Positions 53,493-63,864 of a DNA stretch of 64,000 bases are shown in pieces. Below the pieces are notes generated by a model that was not told the origin of the DNA, did not search any database, and was given only the letters and a program-made list of their open reading frames with translations. The translations under genes and the position numbers were made by a program. This DNA is from Aplysia californica (Eukaryota; Mollusca; Gastropoda; Aplysiida; Aplysiidae). Location of the stretch: positions 606,110 through 670,109 of the forward strand of contig NW_004797315.1 of the NCBI RefSeq assembly GCF_000002075.1. Direction: 5' to 3'. Numbering within the stretch: the first letter of the stretch is position 1; each line of letters opens with the position of its first letter.

Positions 53493-56111
53493 ATGTTTCG
53501 CTTTGATCCAGACAAAAATTGTGGTGAAGCTTTTAATGTTTCAGGACATATAGATGTCTTCATTGATGGAGAGTTTTTCTCGAGGAGTAAGTTTACCAGG
53601 ACTGTCAAGATTGACCTGGTGTTGAACTCAAGCAATGATACCGAAAGCTCCAAAGATTCGTTATTTACTAATTTCAGAGACAGTGAACTCACAGGTCTTA
53701 TGACTTGTAAAAAAGAAGAAAGTTCACTCTGTTGCGAGGTTCCCTCAGCATCCTCAAACAGTAGTCCCCTTGAGTCTCTTACATCTCTTTCAAGTCAGGT
53801 TCCTTCAGAAATCAGCAAAACTCGTCCAGTCAAAAGCTGTCATTCCTCTCCTGATCAAGACTCAGGGTCTGTCAGCGAAAATGATTGTGAAGATACAAAT
53901 TTTAGACCAGAGACTTTATTAACTTTAGGAAAAGGAAAGGAAACTTTGAAAAATAGTAGTTTGGCAAAGATAGAATTGTCGCAAATTTGTACGAGAAAAA
54001 CTAAAAACACCTTGATGCATGTTGATAATGACTTAACATTAAAGGAAGTTCAAAAGGTTTGTCATTGGGATACCTGGTCCCTATGTGAGAATCAACATGG
54101 TATACTGGCCAAAGGCAGCTCTACAAACCCAGAAAATTCCGCTGTCAGTGCAGCCACTCTGATGTTACCAAAACAAGAAACCCAAGAACACCATGATAAT
54201 CTTAAAGTCTCATGTTTGGTGGAGAAAGATGGTCGGACTGCTTGCTCTGTTACTGTTAATGAACACTGGAATGTGAACCAAAGAAATGAGCAGATAGTCA
54301 CTGACTCTGTTGTATTGGATGTAGAAGAAATTCTAGAAGATTCCAGTGTGGAAAAGAAAGCAGATGAAAAAAGGAGTTGTGACGCTAGTAGTGCAATTGT
54401 TTCGAGTTGTACCATTCACAAGGCAACCAAGCGAAAAGGATGCAGTGAACGAGAGAAGGACACTGTTGTGAAAGACAAAGTTGCCAAAAGACCAACAGAA
54501 GAAGTGGCCAGTGGCAAGCGTCTTGCCCCCCGGTTCACTTGTGAACTCTGTGGAAAGACATTTTCATCCAGAAGAGCTAAGGTAGAGCACCGTTTAAATC
54601 CAGAGTGTGAGGTGATGTGTCGGGTGTGTAACACCGTTCACTTCTCTCAAGGCTCATTGTTGGCTCACTATTGCTGTGTTCACCCTGAGGTACAGGACCT
54701 GAAACAACAGTTTGATGATGAATTCCCATGGGTGGATTTGAAAGTTTTCAGAGACAAAAGTGATTGTCCTCTGTGCTTGAAGTCTGTGAGTGATCGTGGG
54801 TGCGTGGTACATTTTGACTCTGTTCACTTCTCCAATCCATTGTATCTGTGTTGTGTGTGTGGAGAAAAGTTTAGAACAGAGTTGTTATGGAGAGAACATT
54901 GCTCCTCACGGCACGGTAAGAAAACGGCTACCCGTCGATTGGTAAAAGTAAATGAACACAGAACTGGTATTTCTTTAAAAGATAGTAAAACAAAAGATGT
55001 TGTGAGTGAAGAATGTGACATGGATGGACAAGATGCAAATATTAACAGTAATTTTCATTGTAAATATTGTAAGAAGACATTTGGAAATTATAATCTATTA
55101 TTGGCTCATCGAAGAAAGAAGAAGATCGGTGCGGCCACCTGTGGACGCTGTGGGTTAAGTTTTTCTGAGCAGGCTTATTTAATAGCACATGAAAGAAGAA
55201 AGCATGGTATTGGCCCAGCTGATAAATTAGCTGAAAGTATGGAAAACCCCGGTATGATTGATTGTCCTATTTGTTCAGCTAAGATGAAGAATGGATCCCT
55301 GATTGAACACATTAGAAGAAATCATGCAAGTGATTTTAGTTATAAGTGCTGTGTTTGTGGGTATAATTGCAAAACAAGAGATGCCTACGCCCGACACTGT
55401 GAAAAAAAGCACACAGAGAAAAAGAAGAGTAAACCTATTTTTCAGTGCTCAGTGTGTAATGAAAAATGCCAAACTGTGAGTGAATTCAACAGTCATAAAG
55501 CAACGCATTGGAAAACTTGCATTTTCTGTGGCGATAACTTACCCATGCGTAGTCATCTACAGCGACATTATGAGGAGAAGCACCTGGAAAAGCTGCTGCC
55601 ATGTGATCACTGTGACAGGAAATTCCCATCTCTGAAGACGTTGCGCACTCACCAGAAGTACGTTCAGTTCCTCCCCAGGCGTCCCTGCCCAAAGTGTGGG
55701 GTCATGTTATACTCTTTACGGAATCATATGAAATCTATGCATCCAGAAGTTGAGGTGCACGCACAGTGCAATGTTTGTGGCAAAACGCTCAAGAATGAGA
55801 GGTCTCTAAAGGAGCATATAGTGCGGGCTCATGGCAATCGACAGATAATTTGTTCTGTGTGTTCAAAAGTCTTCAGGCATGCAGGGGCTTTGAGGAAACA
55901 TCTCACAACTGTTCACTTTGTTGAAAAGGTATACGAGTGTCATATTTGTGGGAAAAAATGTTCCCAGAAGTACAATCTAAAGATTCACATGCGAGTCCAT
56001 TCCTTGCACAAAGCTTTCTCTTGTCCTGTTTGCAGCCAGGGATTCAACTACAAGGCCTCTTTGCAGAGCCACATGCGTTCTAAGCACCCTGATCATGAGC
56101 CTATTCCATGA
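53493..56111 (+). CDS. C2H2 zinc-finger protein 3 (16 fingers, 872 aa)
   Basis: Most diverged member of the trio. Residues 1-47 share 32 of 47 positions with protein 1 (FNVSGHIDVFIDGEFFSR at 14-31). A long Ser-rich, probably disordered region with a basic stretch (TKRKGCSER, KDKVAKRP) at about 311-343 could act as a nuclear localisation signal. Module B is 350-474, module C is 523-640 and the eight-finger C-terminal array is 652-865. Module A is absent as functional fingers. Residues 189-203 (VCHWDTWSLCENQHG), directly before the conserved LPKQETQE, look like a decayed last finger of module A, so loss is more likely than absence from the ancestor. The first half-finger of module B ends H-x5-C, offering a C2HC option. 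The start is the ATG after an in-frame stop and aligns with the paralogues. Confidence 0.92.
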   Translation: MFRFDPDKNCGEAFNVSGHIDVFIDGEFFSRSKFTRTVKIDLVLNSSNDTESSKDSLFTNFRDSELTGLMTCKKEESSLCCEVPSASSNSSPLESLTSLSSQVPSEISKTRPVKSCHSSPDQDSGSVSENDCEDTNFRPETLLTLGKGKETLKNSSLAKIELSQICTRKTKNTLMHVDNDLTLKEVQKVCHWDTWSLCENQHGILAKGSSTNPENSAVSAATLMLPKQETQEHHDNLKVSCLVEKDGRTACSVTVNEHWNVNQRNEQIVTDSVVLDVEEILEDSSVEKKADEKRSCDASSAIVSSCTIHKATKRKGCSEREKDTVVKDKVAKRPTEEVASGKRLAPRFTCELCGKTFSSRRAKVEHRLNPECEVMCRVCNTVHFSQGSLLAHYCCVHPEVQDLKQQFDDEFPWVDLKVFRDKSDCPLCLKSVSDRGCVVHFDSVHFSNPLYLCCVCGEKFRTELLWREHCSSRHGKKTATRRLVKVNEHRTGISLKDSKTKDVVSEECDMDGQDANINSNFHCKYCKKTFGNYNLLLAHRRKKKIGAATCGRCGLSFSEQAYLIAHERRKHGIGPADKLAESMENPGMIDCPICSAKMKNGSLIEHIRRNHASDFSYKCCVCGYNCKTRDAYARHCEKKHTEKKKSKPIFQCSVCNEKCQTVSEFNSHKATHWKTCIFCGDNLPMRSHLQRHYEEKHLEKLLPCDHCDRKFPSLKTLRTHQKYVQFLPRRPCPKCGVMLYSLRNHMKSMHPEVEVHAQCNVCGKTLKNERSLKEHIVRAHGNRQIICSVCSKVFRHAGALRKHLTTVHFVEKVYECHICGKKCSQKYNLKIHMRVHSLHKAFSCPVCSQGFNYKASLQSHMRSKHPDHEPIP

Positions 56112-56182
56112 ATGGAACCCATATATAAAATGGGTACCTTTTTAACTTTATTGTTGTGTATTGGTTCTGTTTTCCTGCACTG

Positions 56183-56360
56183 GCTTCTGTGGTGTAGCAG
56201 TTACGGCTTCACCCTTGCATGCAGAAGACACGGCTTTGATTCCAGTGACAGGAGAATATTTTTTATTTGATATGTTCATTTTTATGATGGGACACTGCAT
56301 TGTATTCCTCTCCTTTTAAGTTAACCCTGACAGGAAGGGTGGAATCAGATTGCCTCCTAA
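56183..56360 (+). mobile_element. tRNA-derived SINE (family D), copy 1
   Basis: The tRNA-like head GGCTTCTGTGGTGTAGCAGT with a weak B box (GGCTTTGATTCCA) leads to a body ending in CCCTGACAGGAAGGGT. Paired with the copy at 60785. It lies in or just beyond the gene 3 3' UTR; an AATAAA is at 56480. Confidence 0.7.
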
Positions 56361-57309
56361 ATGTGAAGAGTGCTGATAAAATTAAGTTACTTCTCGGATT
56401 CGAACCCAAATGGAAAAAGGTACATCACGCTTGTAGCCTACTTATAAGTGGAGTTTTTTTCAATTTATAAATATGAAATAATAAAAGGCATGTTATACTT
56501 AAATATAATATATGGCATCATTAGAAAATTTACAAATTTTACCCTTGTGTCAATTTTTGGCCAACATCTCTAAATGTGGATTGCGAGAAGTAATTCATTT
56601 TGTCAGCATGCCTCACAAATGATCTAATACTGTTGATGGGGGAGTAAAACTTTGTCAGCCTCAATTACATCATGTATGATTATTATGCTTTCCTGTGTAT
56701 CCTTGCTGCTCCACACATTCTGACATTCTTTTGTGAAATCATTTCCTTTTTTTTACGTGGCATTTTTAAAATATATAGAACAGTAGCTGAGAGTGAAGAG
56801 GTGCTGTGAAAATATATCTTTACAAATATTATGTGATTCCCGTGTACATTGCAGTTCCCAGATGGAGTTTTGGAATTACTTTCAAGAGGAAAGATATAGC
56901 TTTCTGCATTTTACTTTTGCAGTTTATATGATTGCTGGATTAGTTACAAATGTTGAAACTGACACTTGTTGTTACTTTGTCTTTACTTTTTCATTTAATC
57001 ACTGTTTACTCGTCTGTTTCACAGGAAAACTTTGGAAGCATGATCCAATGAAAGAAAGATACAAAAAATTTGAATTTGATATTTTAAAAAAGTCTCTTGA
57101 GATTGTCTTTTATGTAGGTACATGTGTAGATCTGTTGTACAAGTACAAAGGCTTTGGAATCAACAAATACACAACAAACTCCATTACATTCAACTGAAAC
57201 TTGCGCCCAGGAAACCACTGTCTCTCCTACGAAGAGAAAAAGTAATTTTTACCAGATTAAAGATAGGACACATGCACGTCACACACAAACAATGAGAATA
57301 CTGTGACCG
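56361..57309. other. 3' flank of zinc-finger gene 3
   Basis: AT-rich. A possible polyadenylation signal AATAAA lies at 56480-56485. The 134-codon open frame at 56793-57197 has no recognised domain and is not called as a gene. Confidence 0.4.
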
Positions 57310-57432
57310 TGTGCGGTTGTGAGCTCCGAGAGACTCTTACTAAAACACGTCTGATTTTGTTGCGGTGAAACCTGTTGGCGCTTAAATGACCAAAATTGAG
57401 TCAATAGTGCCGTAAAACATCTACTCAATCAA
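57310..57432 (+). mobile_element. Two retroposon tail fragments in tandem
   Basis: GTTGTGAGCTCCGAGAGACT followed by CTTACTAAAAC, then GGCGCTTAAATGACC… and GTGCCGTAAAACATCTAC. Both resemble the shared tail of families A/B/C, without bodies. Confidence 0.55.
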
Positions 57433-57571
57433 TCAAGTACAAAGGCTGTTTGAAAAATGGTGTGAAAATGGTCATAAAACTAAAAAGTAATTTTGTACTT
57501 TTTTAACTGGACACAAAAGGAAAAGCTAGGAATGTACACTACTTGTTCTCCCTAAAGCACTTTTAGTCAAC

Positions 57572-57975
57572 CCCCTACCAGGGCAGCACTACTGACTGAA
57601 GTTGTCTTTAGGACATTCCCAAAGGGGGGATATATTTTAACATGTTCTTATGCACAGTAGAATTGTAAATGGGCTGATTTATCAATGTCATGCTCATACT
57701 GTGCCGGAACAACAAAGGGGGAACTGCTGCTTTTTCTTTCCTCACCCTTACTATTGCCATTTTGCTCTACTTCTTTTGTATGTTTGTCACTCTCTTGTGA
57801 ACTATTATTTCCGGGGTGCCTTGATAGTTGAAGCAGACTTTGTGCTGTTGAGGCTAGAAAGGTGAACTGAGTAAGCCTGATTCCCCCTTTGAACTTCTCT
57901 GTTGACATCCACCCCATGGCGCTCATATGACCTAATGCAGTTGCAAACACTTTGAAACCTTACCAAAAAAAACCG
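57572..57975 (+). mobile_element. Short retroposon family B, copy 6
   Basis: Full-length alignment from CCAGGGCAGCACTACTGACT to a degraded tail (GTTGCAAACACTTTGAAACC). Possible 8-bp target duplication CTTTTAGT. Most diverged full-length copy. Confidence 0.85.
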
Positions 57976-58173
57976 CCTAAAAACCTTTTAGTTAGTTAAA
58001 CCACGGAAGGTATAATATTGAATCTCTATAATGTCACATCGAACATTGCGACTCCTGTAGTTGTAGAGGAATGGTTGAAAGAAACTTGAGTGGAGCCATA
58101 CAATTCTTACAAATGAAAGGTGAAGAATCCTACAAAGATTTTCAGTGAACTCCTTGCTGTGTATACATATATA

Positions 58174-58349
58174 TACAGTATAACACGGATAGCTCAAATT
58201 CGTCGGGACCGGCCTCGGTAGTTCGAGGGATCCGTAGTTCGAGGGATATCTTACAAAGACAAAGAAAACAAAAAACGGGACAGCAGGCACTGTTCAACGG
58301 GCGCGTGATTTCGAGTGTTCTGTGTTAGACCTATCCGTGTTATACTGTA
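58174..58349. mobile_element. MITE family M2, copy 2 (176 bp)
   Basis: Ends TACAGTATAACACGGATAG and CTATCCGTGTTATACTGTA. Inverse orientation relative to 42416-42592, with internal GGTAGTTCGAGGGAT-type repeats. Confidence 0.8.
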
Positions 58350-60221
58350 TGTATGTGTATGTTGATATAATGAGTGAATAGCAAGCACATGATGTATATG
58401 AAAAGTGCTGTGTGCACGGATGGACGAATATATAGAAGGTGATCCATGTGCAGGGTGCCTACGAATTTTCATTTCAGAAGCTGACATTCAAAGAAACCAC
58501 CTCCTAAAAGATCTAAATTGTGTTGATGGGAGCGTATAAAGCATTAAAATATATATATATATATATGTGACATTTATATAATATTATTATTATTACATAA
58601 TATATCTGGAACTGTATCCAGTTCCCATGTATATACTTGTTGGACAGCCCTCATAACTGGTTCAAATTGTTAAGTACAAAATGTTCTAATGGTGCTGATG
58701 CAGCATGAGTAAATCATCTGTATGCCAGTTTGACTAATGCTGAGATACTGTATATTATGTTTTAAAAAACCCCCACTGATTATTACTGTAGATCAGAATC
58801 TGATTTGGTGTATACTGTTTGTTTTTTTCACTCTACTTACTAAATGGTTTGTCCTGTTCAAGATACTAATAATCATATAGCACACATTCCCTTGACTTTT
58901 GTTTTAGACAAAAATTGCAATGTAACATGAACATTTCTGTCAATGTTGTGTCTCGAGGTTGTCTATTTGAAAAATATAATTTTTGTTGTCGTTAACACTT
59001 AATAACTTTTGATAAAATGCACTAATGTATTCCAAATTTTGACTCTAATAATGTTTTAATTTAACTTTATAGTTCGGAAAAAAATGGTTTGTATCTGGTC
59101 ATCAAAGCATTTTCTCTTTTTTGTGTGTTTGTTAAGGAATTGTTGGTTTAGTTTAAGTAAGCTATAGGCCTATAGGACTGGTTATGAATCCTCTCTTTTA
59201 AGCCATAAGTCAAATTTGAAGTAAGGATATAAGCAGAATAAAGCTGTTTAATGTTTATCAATATCCTTTTGTTTATGTTCTGAGCTTTGCCACCCAGAGT
59301 CCAGAGTCAGATCATGGAAGGCGTTGTTTTATTGTGCTCAACTCACTGAATATTGTCGGAAAGTTCAAAGACTATGCTGTAAGTGTGAAACTTTTTTAAT
59401 GCCAATAGTGAAGCAGGAAAAGGCCTATCACCCTGGGTAGATGTGCCCTTAAATTTATTTGATGCTGCAACTTTAAAAAATATTGCCTAGAACTGAAAAG
59501 ACAATCATATAAATGAGTATGTAGTCCTATAAATTACAAAATTCAGCTTTTGGGGAATCAAAAGTTATTTGGAAAACGTAGTTTTTTTGGTTTTTTTTAG
59601 AAAGATGGCCTGTAGCAACCAATGTTTGAGATATACATGTGTATACTGACTAATTAGTATAAATGCAGCTCTCTGTGTTTAATCACTTGGATTAAAAATG
59701 ATTATGATGGATTACATTAATTCTGTACATGTACCAAAATTACCATCACCAGTTTTCTTTGACCTGAGGATAATTTGAATAACTGTAAGGAATAAGTTCG
59801 AATATGAAATCAAACGGTTTGTATGAATGGAATTTTTTTGTGTTTTTTTAATTTTTGGGGGTATATTTTGTGATATAAGCTAGGCGACTGAGAAAGCCTA
59901 GGATAAGATAAAGCCTTCTTTTTGTATTGATCAAGGAAGGTGTTAGTAAAAACAAAGGTATTTTTTTAAATCTACTCATTGCGAAAATTGTTAGATACTC
60001 CAAAATTTTCTTAACAAAATTACTCTGTACTGTGTGAGCACTAAGAGTCAACTTTTGATTCGTCTCTGATTTCTTGAAGATATTTTGATAGTACGCCTTT
60101 AATGTACTTCATGATATTTTTGCACAATGTCTAGATTCTTTATGGTTAGGATATCTGATAGGTCCTATTTTTCTCTCCTGTATTTTATTTTTACTTGATG
60201 ATGCCATCACATCCTCTTCCC
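58350..60221. other. AT-rich intergenic stretch
   Basis: An (AT)n run near 58548-58567. No gene, exon or repeat family supported. Confidence 0.45.
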
Positions 60222-60375
60222 TTATTCAATCGCAAATATCTCAATTTCTATTCAAGATAAACAGGTTTTCTTTTTATTAAAAGCAAAACAAATAAACAAG
60301 CTTTTAGATAATATTAATATCTACACATGCCCAAAAATTGATGAGTACCTGATTCCACCGCATCATCACACAAAT
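60222..60375. mobile_element. MITE family M5, partial copy 2
   Basis: Matches the right half of 4658-5101, including ACATGCCCAAAAATTGATGA and CCTGATTCCACCGC, up to the diverged end CATCACACAAAT. Confidence 0.65.
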
Positions 60376-60784
60376 GGTCGCTTTTACTTTTAAGGACAAG
60401 CTGGCTAACCCAGATTTCGGGGGTTTCCAGAAATCATGACCTACATCAAAAGTGAGCATTGCCCTTCCTATAGAAGAAGTTTGGTTTCATTGGTGTGTAT
60501 ATTTGTTTAGTTATGGAGGAAACTCTCCTTGTCTTTTAATAAAGAAACTGAACAAGGAGCAAATACATGTACCTTACCTTCGATTTTCTCAAAACAGTAT
60601 TTTTCGGGATAGCCCCCTTGTGCTTAAAAGCAACCAAATGTGTTTTGGAGTAAATAGACCCTCTAAACATAATCATTTCATGTTGTGCATGTTCAACCGT
60701 TCAAATACTAATATTATAATGGCATATAAAGATGTGCTGTATTTTACTTTGGATGGCGTTCTTTTCTTCGTCATTTTTCCACCA

Positions 60785-60955
60785 GCGTCTGTGGTGTAGC
60801 TGTGGGTGTTTCACTGTTTGGCTGTCGCACACAGGGGACCATGGTTCGATTCCCAAGTTGAGAGAATTTTTACTGGGTGTCTCAGTCTTTTCTACTGAGA
60901 GGTATCACTCTTAGCTTTAGTTGGCCCTGACAGACAGGGTCGAAGCCTGCATAAT
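60785..60955 (+). mobile_element. tRNA-derived SINE (family D), copy 2
   Basis: The head GCGTCTGTGGTGTAGCTGTG with B box ATGGTTCGATTCCC leads to a body ending in GGCCCTGACAGACAGGGTCG. Better preserved than the copy at 56183. Confidence 0.75.
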
Positions 60956-61857
60956 AAAAACACAAATTAACACAAGAGAAAAATTAATGCTTTTTTACCT
61001 TGTCTGCCTATAATAATTTTGCTTCTTAGCACTTAACTATTCTGTCTTTTTCTTTGAAAAATCTCATGTTTGTTTTTAGCATTCGCAAGTCATTTTACTC
61101 ATTCCTTTTAACAGGACAAATTTCTGAACAAAAAACTTATCTTGAAGCAATATATTTTTCAAACTAGAACACTTGGTCTTGCTACATCAGTCTTCTGAGC
61201 AGAGACGCAAAATGTTCTTTTCTTGGAGGGATAAGAAACTTACCGTAATTTGTGTAGACCTATCCATTTTTGACAGAGATTCAAGTCCTGTACTTCTGGA
61301 TACCGGTACATGTTAGTGGTTTGTTGGAGGGCACCACTGGTAGGCCCTACTTCTTTTCTTTACCTCTGTTCTTCCTGTTTATCTGTTTTGATTTTCTCAT
61401 ACATCAAATGGCTGTTATCATGTTTCTGTTGTGATCTGTTTACTCAAAATTAAACTGGCGGAATTGTCGTCTTTCCTTTTTTTGTTTTGTGGTCAGAAAG
61501 TAGAGATGTTTAATTAAATCGTAATGAGTTTTGAAAGTTATGTTTTCAGTCATAGGAAGATGCCCTTTTTCTTTATTGTGAGTCAGTTTCAACAAGGAAA
61601 GTGTACTACTTGTACATAATTTTGTACATATATATTTTATTTAAATTGTTCCTCGTTAAATATGTTAATATTATGTGAATTCTGTCTTTGATGGCTATGC
61701 TGGAGTTGTTGTAAGGATACTTTTTGTCACGTTTACTTTTTACTCACCATTTGTTTTATGAATGGACCAAACTAGTAAACTCAATTAAAATCTTATGACT
61801 TTGGAGGTAAATGTGCGTTCTTTTCATACTGATTGATGTTTTACTCAAATTTAAATT
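60956..61857. other. Intergenic stretch with a family F fragment
   Basis: A short family F piece at 61318-61395 (TTGGAGGGCACCACTGGTAG). Otherwise AT-rich and unrecognised. Confidence 0.45.
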
Positions 61858-62042
61858 GTTGTCAATGGTTGACGGGTGTTCTGGTGTGGTTTGCTCCTTC
61901 TTTCCTCTAATAATATAATATCCGTGTATCGTCCTTGTCGATCTCTCCTCCTTTTCTATGTTACCTTTTAGTAGCACCTCTGATCTCCGGCGTTTATATT
62001 GTATAATAACCTATTTATGTTTTAAGTGCTGTAAAACTCTTA
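61858..62042 (+). mobile_element. Short retroposon family A, copy 6
   Basis: The head GTCAATGGTTGACGGGTGTT leads to the tail TTTAAGTGCTGTAAAACTCT plus TACT. It runs directly into the head of a family C copy with no spacer. Confidence 0.75.
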
Positions 62043-62645
62043 CTGGAGGCTCTTGTGGTCTAGAGGTTCCGGTGTTTGCCTCTCATTCAATAGGTCCCGG
62101 GTTCGAAGCCTGACAGCGACAGAAAATGTTCTTCTCTGAAATGTTCTCATTTCACGTACCTCCTTTCACCTCCTTTCCTGCTCTAATAATCATTTTCTGT
62201 CGTCTGCTTTCCCCTCCAGTTTCTGCGCCCCCCCCCCCCCCCCCCCCCCCCCCTCTGGGCTCCTGACTCTTTCACTTTCAGCAGCCTTTCTACTGCTACT
62301 CCTTTGCTGATTTTTGCTACTTTCTTTCAACCACACACGCTGATCTTAGGGTAGGTAACATCTTACACCTAGCCTCAATGAGATTAAAAGTAAATTCTAA
62401 GCTCCTTGCCTAGCCTTCACAGATTTGGGCGAAAAATCTCGGAGGTCTGCTGTGCAAGTTGTGCACGTTATTAAAGATTCATTGGTTGTCCAAAATCGAG
62501 AGTAGGCTTCGGCTGCCACCCGGGCAAGTTTCAAAATTAATTCCTATCAAACTGAAAATGTTTTAGTTTTAATTTGTCGCGTGCGCTCGTATATATGACC
62601 TTATGCAGTTGTGAGCGCCGTAAAACACTTTCCAAAACAAAACCA
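62043..62645 (+). mobile_element. tRNA-headed retroposon family C, copy 4
   Basis: Head GGAGGCTCTTGTGGTCTAGA with B box GGGTTCGAAGCC. The body has a long C homopolymer near 62229-62252. The tail is CAGTTGTGAGCGCCGTAAAA followed by CACTTTCCAAAAC. Confidence 0.85.
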
Positions 62646-62832
62646 CTCTGTCACATTTAGCCCAATCCATCTTGCCTTGATGCTGTCGGTCCGCATTGTG
62701 GGTTGTTCACCCTTAGCCCTTGTGCCCCCACATCTTGCCATCGAGTGAGTATCCTCCTTCATAACGGTCTGGTGACGTTTCATAATGTCCAAAGTACATG
62801 TACACGTACCGGTAGTCTACATACTACATTGA

Positions 62833-63432
62833 TACAACAACTGATAACAACAAATAACAACTGGTAACAACAAAATAGCGACACATTTCAACACTAACGT
62901 GCTTACACAAGGTGATCAATCCCCAAAAGAAGATATTTTCATTGTCACAAAACTGTATGACAGGACAACAGGTGATGACATGATACATACAACAGGACGT
63001 ACCCCGCGGTACTGAAACTACAGTAAGTGTCACCACAGCTAGGCTATTCAATCATAATGGAATGTATAATTTTAATCAATTGATCAATTTAATTTTAATG
63101 TCTCAAAATGTCATGTCATGTATGTTGGTGAGAAAAAATGATATGAAGAGACAGGATTACGTTGTTTTTTTTTCCGATGAATTGTTACTTTCGATTTGAC
63201 TTTCGATTTGAATGTAAACAACAAATAAAAAGGACGCAACTCCGGTCATTGATAGAGAATATTGTGCTTCTGGTAGTTGCTCGGAGTTGTGCACGTAACG
63301 TAAAGTAGGGGCTGGTTGACTACACGAATACTGATTTTTTAGGCTGGAACTCAAAGTATTTTTGTGTTATCAGTTGTTATTTGTTGTTATCAATTGTCAT
63401 TTGTTGTTGTCAGTTGTTATTTGTTGTTATCT
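62833..63432. mobile_element. Foldback element with GTTGTTATC sub-repeats
   Basis: The left end (AACTGATAACAACAAATAAC, about 62838-62872) is the inverted counterpart of a short tandem array at 63366-63432 (GTTATTTGTTGTTATCAGTT units). A related fragment is at 4074-4125. The interior is unrecognised. Confidence 0.5.
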
Positions 63433-63509
63433 CGACAAAGATAAATACCCCTGAAGACAAGGTTGCCTACTGTCCTCAATCATATTCAATCTATTTCTTG
63501 AAAGAAAGC

Positions 63510-63565
63510 CCTAAATTACCATTATTGTGTCGATGTGCCTCTCTTTACCCAAACAAACTAGAGCT
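63510..63565 (+). mobile_element. Family F 3' fragment
   Basis: Matches the family F end: ACCATTATTGTGTCGATGTG followed by CCTCTCTTTACCCAAACAAAC. Confidence 0.65.
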
Positions 63566-63864
63566 AACAAACAAATTGAAAGAATTAAGAGAGACACCTC
63601 CCTTGAACACTAGAACACTGTGTCAGTAAAACCTCCGATTTGCGGATGATAGGCAGACCCCCATAGCGGGCTCCAACGATGAACTGCCAAACCTTTCAAC
63701 CAAATTGAACGGCAGTGTTTGATCATGTGCAATGGAAGTGAGAACACATCAAAAGTCAAACGTTATGGTAACCACCACCAAAGGAAGCTAAGCTAAAATA
63801 ACTATGAGCAATGGGGAACTGGAAGGTGTCAAACATTTAAGTTTATTTATATCTTGGCTCGGTG

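Noticed and set aside
56793-57197. 134-codon open frame downstream of gene 3
   Set aside because: AT-rich composition, no domain recognised, no splice or start context of note.
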